A stretch of DNA of 64,000 nucleotides, taken from NCBI GenBank assembly GCA_016720705.1, contig JADKKB010000007.1, positions 434,001 through 498,000 on the forward strand, in the 5' to 3' direction. This document shows, piece by piece, positions 27,011 through 35,922 of this stretch. This DNA comes from Chloracidobacterium sp. Its GTDB lineage: Bacteria; Acidobacteriota; Blastocatellia; Pyrinomonadales; Pyrinomonadaceae. Each line of letters begins with the position of its first letter. Position 1 is the stretch's first letter. The translations under genes and the position numbers were made by a program. The notes under the pieces were generated by a model. That model was not told the origin of the DNA. It did no database searches and saw nothing but the letters and a program-made list of their open reading frames with translations.

Positions 27011-27177
27011 AAAATTCTCCTCCCATGATCACGAATGTTGACTAAAACCCAGCCGACCGATTCGTGTAATATGCTTCCGATTTCGGAGTCGCAGATTGGC
27101 ACATAATATTCGTGGCCCACCAATTGTGGGTCTTTGCAGCTCGTGAAAACAACCGATCTCGCTAGCACTCCAGTCAA
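26998..27177 (-). CDS. cryptic short ORF, possible relic related to its neighbour
   Basis: A 59-codon frame from a TTG at 27177 encodes FTSCKDPQLVGHEYYVPICD. This matches the CKDPRLAGH motif of the next gene; the frame is also open upstream of the TTG with another DDPRLQDFRC unit. The stop lies inside the start of that gene. It has no clear RBS or ATG, so it may be a decayed copy rather than a functional gene. Nothing else was seen between 27011 and 27235. Confidence 0.35.
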   Translation of the reverse strand: MTGVLARSVVFTSCKDPQLVGHEYYVPICDSEIGSILHESVGWVLVNIRDHGRRILWAI

Positions 27178-27235
27178 AACAAGTTCCGAGCAAGGACAGC
27201 GTTTGGTGCAACGAAAATCCTGAAGCCTCGGATCA

Positions 27236-27598
27236 TCACTTAGTAATAACGACTCCGGTGTTGTTAAAATCGTAGAATTCTAAATTGATTTTCTCGCTAC
27301 CTTTGTTCATCTCGACATAGTAGCGGTCGCCCGACTGGTCAAATTTTCCCAACTGCCAACCCTGTGCTTTGAGAGCGTCGGTGTAATTTTTCGTAACTGT
27401 CTTTTTGTCGTCCTTGTGAACGGCTCGAAACTCATTAGGCTCGCTTTTCCAAACGACGGTGTTTTCTTTGACCGGCAAGTTCATCGCCGACCAAGGTGCT
27501 GTCATCGGCACGGCCGTGACCTCGGGTTTCCAGCCGCAGCTGAACATCAATAGGGTGAAGAGGGCGATTCCCAAATTTGTAATCAATATTCTTTTCAT
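27236..27598 (-). CDS. putative lipoprotein of unknown function
   Basis: The 120-residue product has a lipoprotein signal with lipobox LMFSC-G (residues about 17-22). The mature part, YTDALKAQGWQLGKFDQSGDRYYVEMNKGSEKINLEFYDFNNTGVVI, has alternating hydrophobic strands and a conserved-looking GW element, reminiscent of small beta-rich periplasmic domains. I do not recognise the family. The following unknown exported protein gene lies 24 bases upstream on the same strand. Confidence 0.72.
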   Translation of the reverse strand: MKRILITNLGIALFTLLMFSCGWKPEVTAVPMTAPWSAMNLPVKENTVVWKSEPNEFRAVHKDDKKTVTKNYTDALKAQGWQLGKFDQSGDRYYVEMNKGSEKINLEFYDFNNTGVVITK

Positions 27599-27622
27599 AA
27601 AATTCCTCCTGGTTGGTCCGGT

Positions 27623-28807
27623 CTAGAATCCTGTCAAGGAATTTCCGTAAAATGCGTCCGACTTGGGTGTCGCGGCGTTCCATTTATCGACCGATCCCAT
27701 AACTTTCACCGGCACAACGATCCTGAAATTTGTAAGGAACATCTGATCGGACCAGACATTTCGAGCGATCCATCCTTTACTGTCGATTGTGAAATTCAGC
27801 TCACGCACCTGCGTGCCGCGGTGAAATATCTTTGCGGTGTATTCGCCCGGCTTGTCACGGGTGAAAAATGATTTGGGAAATCGTTCCCTCTGCGATTTTT
27901 CGTTCTCGACCATAAACTTGTCCCAGTTGAAAAGCCATTGCCTGTATTTGCAGACCTCGGGTTTTTCATAACAGCCCTCGCCGCGTTCAAAGAGAGGAGT
28001 GATCGCTCCGCCGTCGTCCGTCGAGGCAATCTCCTGATTACCGAAATAAAGCCGAGCCTCCATATCCTTGCCGTCTAGGTTTCCCTTAAACCACATGTAA
28101 ACGTTCGGTTTCAGCGCACTCTCAAAACTGTCGTTATATTGAAATCCGACATACCCGGTCGGTAGCAGCCAATCGTTATCCGTATAGAAAAGAAACGAAT
28201 TCTTGTATTTCGGGTCACCGGGGAAAAGTGGATGTTTGGCTATCTTGAATTTGCCCTGAAAAATGATCTCATTGTTCTTTGTATTGACGATCTTTAGACC
28301 GTACGTTCCCGTGGTTACAGTCGAGGTTTTATCAAAGTCCTGTGAAAAGTCACTCGAAATGCGGACAGTTTGATCGGCTCCTCCGCTGCCGAACCGAAGT
28401 GGTTCAGTGAACCAAGGCGTGCCATCCGCATTTGTCCACTCGGCGTTGTAACGCAGATTTACGCTGTTATCGAAGAAAACATTGAATTTCACGGTCGGAA
28501 TCCAACTGCTGTAGTTATCCTGCTTGGGAAATTTCCAATATCGGCTCTCGGTTCTAACGTTGATCTCTAGCGAATCGCGCAGTAAGCGTGGGATGGAATC
28601 AGCCTTGGGAGGTGAGAGTACATCAAATCCGCCAACTGCTCGGCCTGTGCTTTGGTCCTTTTCAGCGGGATTCGGTGTTTGTTCCGTCTTTGGTTGCTCT
28701 TTTTTTATCTTTGGTAGCTTAATTGTAAACTGGGCCATTGAAATGCCGCAAAAAGATAGCCAAACCAGCACAACTAAGGGCAGTAAGCCGACAGATCTTT
28801 CTCTCAT
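27623..28807 (-). CDS. exported beta-rich protein of unknown function
   Basis: The 394-residue product has a signal peptide (LLPLVVLVWLSFCGISMAQ). A short Lys/Pro/Thr-rich linker follows (about 30-60). The mature domain is beta-rich and aromatic: RYWKFPKQDNYSSWIPTVKFNVFFDN, GTPWFTEPLRFG, and KIFHRGTQVRELNFTID look like immunoglobulin-like strands. Two cysteines (GCYEKPEVC) probably form a disulfide. No catalytic motif was seen. It starts the run of minus-strand lipoproteins and unknowns to 26047; the intergenic region to the divergent regulator at 28962 is the likely promoter zone. Confidence 0.75.
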   Translation of the reverse strand: MRERSVGLLPLVVLVWLSFCGISMAQFTIKLPKIKKEQPKTEQTPNPAEKDQSTGRAVGGFDVLSPPKADSIPRLLRDSLEINVRTESRYWKFPKQDNYSSWIPTVKFNVFFDNSVNLRYNAEWTNADGTPWFTEPLRFGSGGADQTVRISSDFSQDFDKTSTVTTGTYGLKIVNTKNNEIIFQGKFKIAKHPLFPGDPKYKNSFLFYTDNDWLLPTGYVGFQYNDSFESALKPNVYMWFKGNLDGKDMEARLYFGNQEIASTDDGGAITPLFERGEGCYEKPEVCKYRQWLFNWDKFMVENEKSQRERFPKSFFTRDKPGEYTAKIFHRGTQVRELNFTIDSKGWIARNVWSDQMFLTNFRIVVPVKVMGSVDKWNAATPKSDAFYGNSLTGF

Positions 28808-28961
28808 ATTTCTCCTTATACATACACGAAATCCCTATTCAGAACGGGCTAAGTCGTGTTAGAATCGTCCGATAGCAAAGTTAAAATAAGTGTACGGCCG
28901 TTATATGTATCCAGTCCTTTGAACGCGGCGAGATATTTCTTAGAAAGTTATTAGACGTTGT

Positions 28962-31058
28962 ATGTCGTTGGGAATAAACAGCTTTCAGTTCGGTGAATTT
29001 ACTTTAGACTCCAGTGAGCGAATTTTATTTCGAAATGGACGGCCGGTTGCACTGACGCCAAAGGCGTTCTCGCTATTAGTAACGTTGCTCGAAAGCCGCG
29101 GGCACCTTGTCGAAAAAGAGCACCTTATGGAGGCCGTTTGGGCTGGCAGTTTCGTCGAACAGGGAAATCTGACGTTCACTATTAATCAGCTACGAAAAGC
29201 TCTTGGCGATAATTCACAGAACCCCCGTTTTATTGAAACCGTACCGCGTCGTGGTTATAGATTCATTGCTGGGGCGAGCACAAACCTGGAGCAAGATGGA
29301 ATTGCGAACCGAACGGTGCCGCCTGCGGCAATACATGGGACAAATCGGCAAGCATCACGCAAACGGCGTTCAGGGGTCTTTGCTCTCTGCCTTGCATTAC
29401 TGATCACTCTTGCATGGTATGCGGTTGGCAGTCTCGGAAAGGCCGATCATCTGGACCCGATCATGTCGGCACCTTTCAAATCCGAAGCATTTTCAAGATC
29501 CGGAAACGTTCGTCACGCCGTGATCTCACCTGACGGTAAGTTCGTTGTTTATTCACGTGAAAGCGGCACGAAACAAAACCTATGGGTACGGAACCTCGCG
29601 ACTGCCGAAAATATACAGGTGACACCCCTGTCAGACGATCATTATTTGGGACTCGCTTTCTCGAGAGATGGTTCATACGTATATTTCGTACGAAAGGCGG
29701 CGGCGGACGATGCTCAGACAGCGATCTATCGGGTTGGGGCGTTTGGTGGAATTCCCTCGAAAATTGTCGAAAAGACCGAGGGTTGGATAAGTCTTTCACC
29801 GGATGACCGCCAAATATCGTTTGTCCGCTGCCTTTACTCAGACGCCGATTTTTGTTCTCTTTTTGCTGCAGATATTGACGGCACTAATGAACGCAAGATC
29901 GTATCCAGGCCACGTCCAAATCGCATCAGCGCTAATCAGTTTTCACCCGACGGCAGATCTATCGTCTTTGCATCGGGGCAATCTAATAACGGCGTAGGAG
30001 ATTTTCAGCTCTTTCAAACTGATCTGTTTGCCGGTGATGAGCGGGTTATAACGAGTCGCGGATTCTTTAATATCAAAAGCATTGTATGGCTGCCTGCCGG
30101 TGATGAATTGCTGTTCGTGGCAATGGAAGCGTTGGATCGAAACGCCAAAATATGGCAGCTGTCCCCGAAAACGCGAAGTGCCAAACCATTGACAAATGAT
30201 ACGGATAACTATGGAGCGATCAGTCTCGATAACAAGACATCGCGGATGGTAGCCACTCAGGTCACAAATAGCTTTCGGTTAAGTCGAACAATTGGGGGAC
30301 AGACAACCGAACTTGTTGCGGCCCGTGCATTTGGGTTCTTTCCTAATGGAGACATTGTCTATCAGGCAGACGACAGTAATATTTGGTCAATTAATGGTCA
30401 GGGCGGAAGCCAGAGCCAGTTGACTAGTGATCCGGCAAGTGACATTTTCCCGCGGGTGTCCCCCGATGGCAAATTTATCTACTTTTCGTCAAACCGTTCC
30501 GGATCAAACCACTTATGGCGAATGAACTCGGACGGGACCGATCAGATCCAGTTAACTCAAAACGAAGGCGGCCAGCCCAGTTTTGTGTCACCGGACGGAA
30601 AATGGGTCTATTATGTCTCAGCCTTTCGATTCAATCTGTGGAGGGTTGCCAGCGAAGGAGGCGAAGAAATGCTTGTGAATGAACGGAAGATCGTCGAACC
30701 CGCACTCTCCCCGAACGGAGAATTGGTAGCATATTTCTTTAAGGACAAAAAATGGCAGATCGGTATTCTGGATATCCGTAACAACCGGCAGATTAAGGTT
30801 CTCGACTACGCCGAAGGAAAATCGCGTCCGGTCAAACTCACTTGGTCTGTAGATGGACGCTCGATCAACTATGTCTCATTTGTAAACGCGAGGAACTCCC
30901 TTTGGCATCAATCCTTTGATGAAAGTAAGCCCAACTTTCTGGCTGATCTCGGCGAGAAAGAAATCACTGATTTCTCGCTCTCACCCGATGGAGTCGGGTT
31001 CGCCAGTATCGGCGGTAAATGGGTTTACGACGCCGTCCTGATCGAAGGGCTAAGATAA
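28962..31058 (+). CDS. winged-helix transcriptional regulator with TolB-like propeller
   Basis: The 698-residue product is a one-component membrane regulator of the CadC-like architecture. Residues about 8-105 form an OmpR/PhoB-type winged-helix DNA-binding domain (RNGRPVALTPKAFSLLVTLLESRGHLVEKEHL, TVNQLRKALGD-like helix, ETVPRRGYRFIA). A hydrophobic helix at about 137-157 is a single transmembrane segment. The remainder holds PD40/WD40-like propeller units ('SPDGKFIYFSSNRSGSNHLW' type). It is the divergent partner of the exported-protein block at 26-28.8 kb, which it may regulate. The stop overlaps the end of the convergent methyltransferase gene by 9 bases. Confidence 0.88.
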   Translation: MSLGINSFQFGEFTLDSSERILFRNGRPVALTPKAFSLLVTLLESRGHLVEKEHLMEAVWAGSFVEQGNLTFTINQLRKALGDNSQNPRFIETVPRRGYRFIAGASTNLEQDGIANRTVPPAAIHGTNRQASRKRRSGVFALCLALLITLAWYAVGSLGKADHLDPIMSAPFKSEAFSRSGNVRHAVISPDGKFVVYSRESGTKQNLWVRNLATAENIQVTPLSDDHYLGLAFSRDGSYVYFVRKAAADDAQTAIYRVGAFGGIPSKIVEKTEGWISLSPDDRQISFVRCLYSDADFCSLFAADIDGTNERKIVSRPRPNRISANQFSPDGRSIVFASGQSNNGVGDFQLFQTDLFAGDERVITSRGFFNIKSIVWLPAGDELLFVAMEALDRNAKIWQLSPKTRSAKPLTNDTDNYGAISLDNKTSRMVATQVTNSFRLSRTIGGQTTELVAARAFGFFPNGDIVYQADDSNIWSINGQGGSQSQLTSDPASDIFPRVSPDGKFIYFSSNRSGSNHLWRMNSDGTDQIQLTQNEGGQPSFVSPDGKWVYYVSAFRFNLWRVASEGGEEMLVNERKIVEPALSPNGELVAYFFKDKKWQIGILDIRNNRQIKVLDYAEGKSRPVKLTWSVDGRSINYVSFVNARNSLWHQSFDESKPNFLADLGEKEITDFSLSPDGVGFASIGGKWVYDAVLIEGLR

Positions 31059-32255
31059 CTTCTGACTTTTGGAATCCACGTGGAGCCGAACTACGGACTC
31101 GACGTGGTGTGTCTGGGGAAACAGGTCAAGCCCGACGATCTTGTCGATCCGATAGCCTGCATCGAGCAATATTCTCAGATCACGAGCCAATATCGACGGT
31201 TCACAGGAAACGTACGAGATCTCCTTCGGCCGCAGATCGGCAATCTTTTCGATCGTGCCCTTTTCCGCTCCGGAGCGTGGCGGATCGATCAATATGAAAT
31301 CGGTCGATGCAAGATTGCTAGAGTTCAAAAAGTCACGAACCCCTGCTCGCCGAATCTCGATATTCTTACGTCCTGCACGGGCCGCATTCCTCTTGGCAAA
31401 CCCGACGGCAACGGAATTGTCTTCGACCCCGATAACATTTCTAAATTTTCGCGCGAGCGGCAATGCAAAAAGACCTACGCCACAATAAAGGTCAAGTGCC
31501 GTTGAACCGGACGCTCCGCCGACTGCGAACTCAATAAGTTTGTCGGCGAGAAACCGGTTTGCTTGAAAGAAACTCCGCGCGGAAAATGAATATTCCTCCC
31601 CGGCGACCGTCGCGGTTATTTCTGATGTCGGCTCGGCCATCTCATTCGAGAATGTCGATGATTGACCACCGTCCCCGCAGACAGCATCCATCTCGGCCGT
31701 ATCATCCCAAAGCATTGCCCAGTCGATCTGTTCAGTAATTTCTTCGAGCAATAATTGGGTTTCAGAGGTCAGGATCGGACATTTGTCGACATTTACCACA
31801 TCGTGCGAGTCGCGGCGAAAATAACCAACAGCTTGTTCGATTCGGTCAAGATGCCATTTTGCCCTGGAGCGATATCCGAACTCTTGCGGGCTCGCGATAA
31901 CATCGATACTTTCGATGTCGATCTTACCGATGCGGTGCAGACAATCACGAATTATATCCGACTTGGCCTGGAGTTGTCCCGGATAAGCGATCTGCTGAAA
32001 GTCGCATCCGCCGCACACGCCAAAATACTCGCATAACGGCGATACGCGGGTAGCTCCCGGAACGATAACGGATACGATGTCCGCAAACGCCGTTTTGTGC
32101 TTAATATGGCTGATCCGAACTCGCACTTGATCGCCCGCCGCCGCTAGCGGCACAAAGACTGTCAAATTTTCCGCAAATGCGAGCCCGAAACCGCGAGGAA
32201 CGATCTTCTCGATCGTTACGTCGAGTTCTTCACCTAGATTATATTTATGACTCAA
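31050..32255 (-). CDS. rlmD: 23S rRNA (uracil-5-)-methyltransferase RlmD/TrmA family
   Basis: The enzyme transfers a methyl group from SAM to uridine C5 in RNA. An N-terminal TRAM domain (about 7-60) is followed by the Fe-S cluster Cys residues (LCEYFGVCGGCDFQQ and DKCPIL), the SAM motif ALDLYCGVGLFALPLA, the DPPRSGAE motif, and the catalytic Cys in SYVSCEPSILARDL. The 401-residue length is in range. The start is TTG at 32255 overlapping the upstream stop (TTGA); no ATG is near. Whether it targets 23S rRNA (RlmD/RlmC) or tRNA (TrmA-like) cannot be settled; the Fe-S cysteines favour the RlmD/RumA type. Confidence 0.9.
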   Translation of the reverse strand: MSHKYNLGEELDVTIEKIVPRGFGLAFAENLTVFVPLAAAGDQVRVRISHIKHKTAFADIVSVIVPGATRVSPLCEYFGVCGGCDFQQIAYPGQLQAKSDIIRDCLHRIGKIDIESIDVIASPQEFGYRSRAKWHLDRIEQAVGYFRRDSHDVVNVDKCPILTSETQLLLEEITEQIDWAMLWDDTAEMDAVCGDGGQSSTFSNEMAEPTSEITATVAGEEYSFSARSFFQANRFLADKLIEFAVGGASGSTALDLYCGVGLFALPLARKFRNVIGVEDNSVAVGFAKRNAARAGRKNIEIRRAGVRDFLNSSNLASTDFILIDPPRSGAEKGTIEKIADLRPKEISYVSCEPSILARDLRILLDAGYRIDKIVGLDLFPQTHHVESVVRLHVDSKSQKLS

Positions 32256-32578
32256 GCTACGTTTTCAACCTCGATCTCGATTCCGCCGACAAATCCGGCG
32301 AAGAGATTATAGATAAGTGCCCCGATAGCACCACCGACGAACGCCATCAAGGTGTAGATCACCGGCAACGCGATCATTACGACGATCCCCATAACGATCC
32401 CGCCTCCGCCAAGCATCAAGCCGGCATCGCCCCTTGCACCGGCAGCTCCAATGAGCGAAAAGATAATTATAAACAGCCCGTACGGTACCGCTATTAGTAA
32501 ACTAATGACAAATGCCATCGCTGCATACATTTTTGCGACCGAAAGGACGCCAAGCTTTTTGATCCTAAGTGTGCTCAT
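32252..32578 (-). CDS. DUF3566-like small membrane protein
   Basis: The 108-residue product (from the ATG at 32578) has two hydrophobic segments with a glycine-rich centre: KMYAAMAFVISLLIAVPYGLFIIIFSL and IVMGIVVMIALPVIYTLMAFVGGAIGALIYNLFAGFVGG. This resembles small DUF3566-like membrane proteins that start 'IKKLGVLSVAKM'. GGAG lies upstream of the ATG. Its stop overlaps the methyltransferase start, so the genes are coupled. The function is unknown. Confidence 0.7.
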   Translation of the reverse strand: MSTLRIKKLGVLSVAKMYAAMAFVISLLIAVPYGLFIIIFSLIGAAGARGDAGLMLGGGGIVMGIVVMIALPVIYTLMAFVGGAIGALIYNLFAGFVGGIEIEVENVA

Positions 32579-32649
32579 TATCGAGGTCTCCTTTTGTGAT
32601 TTTTTAAAACTCGATTTGATTATCACACGAAACTATCGAAATGGACTCA

Positions 32650-33351
32650 TTAACGCTTTAGATCGAAATTTCCCTCTTCCAGAATACGGCGCAGAGTAAA
32701 TAGGTCCTCATCACTCGTGTACGAAATCACAAAACAGATCGCGTGCCCGTTGCGGATCATTGCGTACATTCGCTTTTTACCCTCGATCGATGTCGTATCA
32801 AGAAACGCGAACTGAGCGGCTCCAAGTTGTTCGGCGTCAGTTTCGGAATACTGAAAATCAGGCGGTAGTTTCATCGAACGATAAGTCGCACGGATCGCGT
32901 CAATGTAGTCGACGGCGTCCTTGATCTGCGGATTCGGCCTGAGATCCTCGGTGGATATGCGGACTATGGAGTTGCCGTCGGATCCGGGCATTGACCGATA
33001 CGCCGTCAAAAGTATTTTGACGCGCTTGAGTGCGTCATTTACCTTGGCCTGGCCCATTGGCGTAAGAGTCGCCGGGGCCTTCAAACTGAGGTCAAATCCC
33101 TGGGCTTTCATTGTCTGCTCGAAATCGTCGCCCGGAATGAGCCAAGACATCGGAAATTCGACCTCGAATCGGTAGGCGGTGTTGGTGTAGGTTCGTCCGA
33201 CGACCGAACCTTTTTCATCATCCGGCTTTTTGCTTTCATCGGACGGAACGGTCGCCAACGGCTTTCGCGGAGTCGGTCGCGGTTTGATCTGCGCGAGTGA
33301 TGTGACGGCAAACGCTGCAATCAGGACGAAAATAGTCAAAATTTTAATCAT
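32650..33351 (-). CDS. exported PsbP-like protein of unknown function
   Basis: The 233-residue product has a signal peptide (MIKILTIFVLIAAFAVTSLAQ), a proline/lysine-rich linker, and a C-terminal domain with YTNTAYRFEVEFPMSWLIPGDDFE, SMPGSDGNSIVRISTEDL and YAMIRNGHAICFVISYTSDEDLFTLRRILE. This pattern resembles PsbP/Mog1-like folds used in periplasmic lipid- or surface-linked proteins. No catalytic motif is visible. The start overlaps the stop of the upstream gene (33348) by four bases. Confidence 0.7.
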   Translation of the reverse strand: MIKILTIFVLIAAFAVTSLAQIKPRPTPRKPLATVPSDESKKPDDEKGSVVGRTYTNTAYRFEVEFPMSWLIPGDDFEQTMKAQGFDLSLKAPATLTPMGQAKVNDALKRVKILLTAYRSMPGSDGNSIVRISTEDLRPNPQIKDAVDYIDAIRATYRSMKLPPDFQYSETDAEQLGAAQFAFLDTTSIEGKKRMYAMIRNGHAICFVISYTSDEDLFTLRRILEEGNFDLKR

Positions 33352-34025
33352 AAATAAAACAAGCCGAACCGTGGTATACCCGATTCTTCGCGTAATCGTT
33401 TGAGGAGCATTAGCTCGAACATATTGGCATATGCCTCTGGTTCCATACTCTTTTTATACTCTTTGAGTTGGGTAGCGATCTGCTTTTTCAAACTGTTTAG
33501 ATGCTCAGGATCCCAATTTGTCACCATCGAACGTTCGAGTAATTTTTCTATATCCAAAAGCGTGCCGTCGATCGCCTCGAATTGATCGGTCAGATTGCCC
33601 TTTAATTCTTCGAGTCGGTTGATCGATCGCTCGATATCCTCAGTTAAACCGGGCGTGCGGCAGGCACAAAGGGCGGCGATCGCATCAGCGATATGGCCCG
33701 CGATCTGTTCCATCGAAAACATTTCATCGGCACGGCTAGTCGCCTCACCGACAGTTTTTCCCGCCTGGGAGCGTGACCATTCTGCAAACTGAATTTCGAC
33801 CTCCTCGCGACAATAGAAAAGACTCTTGATCGAACGCGTACCCGCAGGTTGCTTGTCAAAGACATTAAACACCGATTCGATCGACCTGATAACGATATGC
33901 AGTGGGATGCCCCGTTCCTGCCAGGCCTCGATCAGAGCCCAATCCAGCGGACTCAGGAAAAGATTCTTTGCCCGCCGCCGGATAAACGTGTCTTCGATCT
34001 CGGTATAGTAATTGTAGTAGTTCAA
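33348..34025 (-). CDS. cytoplasmic protein of unknown function
   Basis: I do not recognise this 225-residue soluble protein. The N-terminal part (YTEIEDTFIRRRAKNLFLSPLDWALIEAWQERGIPLHIVIRSIESVF) looks like a helical, possibly DNA- or protein-binding segment; the remainder is coiled-coil-like helix (LEELKGNLTDQFEAIDGTLLDIEKLLER, NSLKKQIATQLKEYKKSME). It lacks a signal peptide or membrane helix. It overlaps the downstream exported-protein gene by four bases. Similar proteins near housekeeping genes in acidobacteria are plausible but not confirmed here. Confidence 0.7.
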   Translation of the reverse strand: MNYYNYYTEIEDTFIRRRAKNLFLSPLDWALIEAWQERGIPLHIVIRSIESVFNVFDKQPAGTRSIKSLFYCREEVEIQFAEWSRSQAGKTVGEATSRADEMFSMEQIAGHIADAIAALCACRTPGLTEDIERSINRLEELKGNLTDQFEAIDGTLLDIEKLLERSMVTNWDPEHLNSLKKQIATQLKEYKKSMEPEAYANMFELMLLKRLREESGIPRFGLFYL

Positions 34026-34177
34026 GAAGTTGCTGCCTCGGTCAATGTGAGCTCGCGGGCGATTTGTCGCCTTTTAAGTCACACTAACTATTCGATCTTT
34101 ACTAATTAGTTGAAATGCTACGCAAGCCAAGGGTCGAAGTCAAAAATCACTCCGAATTATGCTAATCTAAGGCCAGT

Positions 34178-35773
34178 ATGGCAGAGCGTCGCGACAAATT
34201 TGAAACCTCGTCGGGCATTGAATTGCCCAATGATTTTAACCCTCAGAATACGACCCCGATCGACTATGAAGCTGATATTGGCCGTCCGGGCGAATTCCCC
34301 TATACTCGCGGTGTCCGTAACAATCTCTATCGCGGCCGATTTTGGACAATGCGCCAATACGCGGGTTTCGCAACGGCTGAGGAGTCGAATCATCGTTACA
34401 AATATCTCCTTTCGCAGGGCACGACCGGCCTGAGCGTCGCTTTTGATCTGCCGACGCAGATCGGACTCGATTCCGACGATCCGCTTTCGAAGGGTGAGGT
34501 CGGAAAGGTCGGTGTAGCTATCGATAGCTTAGACGATATGCTGACGCTCTTTGACGGTATTCCGCTCGATCAGGTCTCGACCTCGATGACGATCAACGCG
34601 ACGGCCTCGACGCTCTTATGTCTTTATCTGGCGGTCGCCCGCAAGCAAAATGTCGCCTTTGACAAGGTCAGCGGAACGATCCAAAACGACATTCTAAAGG
34701 AATACATTGCCCGCGGCACGTATATTTACCCACCCAAACCGAGTCTCAGGCTGATCACGGACACATTTGCCTTCTGTGCGGCCGAGGTACCGAACTGGAA
34801 CACCATCTCGATCTCGGGCTACCATATCCGAGAGGCAGGCTCAACGGCGGCTCAAGAGATCGCATTTACACTTGCTGACGGCATCGCCTACGTTCAGGCA
34901 GCGATCGATGTTGGGCTAGACATCGATGATTTTGGGCCGCGGCTTTCGTTTTTCTTCAACGCTCATAACGATCTGCTCGAAGAGATAGCTAAATTTCGCG
35001 CCGCCCGTCGACTGTGGGCCCGAATAATGAAAGACCGATTTGGAGCTAAGAACCCCAAGTCGCTGATGCTCCGCTTTCACACTCAGACCGCTGGTTCGAC
35101 GCTTACCGCTCAACAGCCGGAGGTAAATATCGCACGGACCACGATCCAGGCACTCGCCGCTGTGCTGGGCGGCACCCAGTCACTGCACACTAATTCGATG
35201 GACGAGGCACTTTCGCTGCCAACCGAGAGTGCCGCCCGTATCGCCCTGCGTACACAACAAGTTATCGCAAATGAATCCGGCGTTGCCAACACGGTCGATC
35301 CGCTGGCGGGGAGTTACGCCATTGAGCAACTCACGACCGCACTGGAAAAGATCGCCGTCGATTACATCGAAAAAATAGACACAATGGGCGGAATGCTCCG
35401 CGCCATCGAAACGGGCTATGTCCAGAGCGAGATCCAAGACGCGGCCTATGATTACCAAAAGGCCGTCGAGTCAGGCGATGCGGTTGTTGTCGGTGTCAAC
35501 CGATTTCAGATCGACGAAAAATCGCTGATACCGATCCTACGGGTCAACGAGCAGATCGGGCGCGATCAAGTTGAACGCCTTCAAGCTGTCAGGGCTAAAC
35601 GTGACAGCATTGCCGCGGACAGATCACTGAAACGCATCGCGGAGGCCGCATCGGGCGAAGAAAACCTGTTGCCGCACATTCTTACGGCCGTCGAATACTT
35701 CGTTACAGTCGGCGAGATCAGTCACGCTCTCCGTGCTATCTGGGGCGAATATCGCGAGAATCTCACAATTTAG
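34178..35773 (+). CDS. methylmalonyl-CoA mutase, large subunit
   Basis: The product is the substrate-binding TIM-barrel subunit of a B12-dependent acyl-CoA mutase; it converts methylmalonyl-CoA to succinyl-CoA. The 531-residue product has the barrel signatures FWTMRQYAGFATAEESN, GLSVAFDLPTQIGLDSDDP, GTIQNDILKEYIARGTYIYPP, SISGYHIREAGSTAAQE and THSQT-like FHTQTAGSTLTAQQ. By alignment with the Propionibacterium mutase, substrate residues Tyr89, Arg207 and His244 correspond to Tyr61, Arg179 and His216 here, a constant shift of 28. The Tyr/Arg pair favours methylmalonyl-CoA over isobutyryl-CoA. It lacks the C-terminal B12-binding domain, which must be a separate subunit outside the window. Confidence 0.93.
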   Translation: MAERRDKFETSSGIELPNDFNPQNTTPIDYEADIGRPGEFPYTRGVRNNLYRGRFWTMRQYAGFATAEESNHRYKYLLSQGTTGLSVAFDLPTQIGLDSDDPLSKGEVGKVGVAIDSLDDMLTLFDGIPLDQVSTSMTINATASTLLCLYLAVARKQNVAFDKVSGTIQNDILKEYIARGTYIYPPKPSLRLITDTFAFCAAEVPNWNTISISGYHIREAGSTAAQEIAFTLADGIAYVQAAIDVGLDIDDFGPRLSFFFNAHNDLLEEIAKFRAARRLWARIMKDRFGAKNPKSLMLRFHTQTAGSTLTAQQPEVNIARTTIQALAAVLGGTQSLHTNSMDEALSLPTESAARIALRTQQVIANESGVANTVDPLAGSYAIEQLTTALEKIAVDYIEKIDTMGGMLRAIETGYVQSEIQDAAYDYQKAVESGDAVVVGVNRFQIDEKSLIPILRVNEQIGRDQVERLQAVRAKRDSIAADRSLKRIAEAASGEENLLPHILTAVEYFVTVGEISHALRAIWGEYRENLTI

Positions 35774-35922
35774 TTCGCTGGCCCAAAATCCCTTTTTTAC
35801 TTCAGCAAAATTTTCTGCTGACAAACTTCGTTTAACTGTGTTATTCTCACAAATGGCCGTTTTGTTCGGCTTTACGAGCGTATTTTCTATCGACTTCCCA
35901 CACAAGGCGTTCTGTACGCAAT

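Noticed and set aside
27029..27211. 60-codon minus-strand ORF
   Set aside because: Its composition is unlike a protein and it lies in a different frame from the CKDPQLVGH-encoding frame, which explains the conserved motif better.
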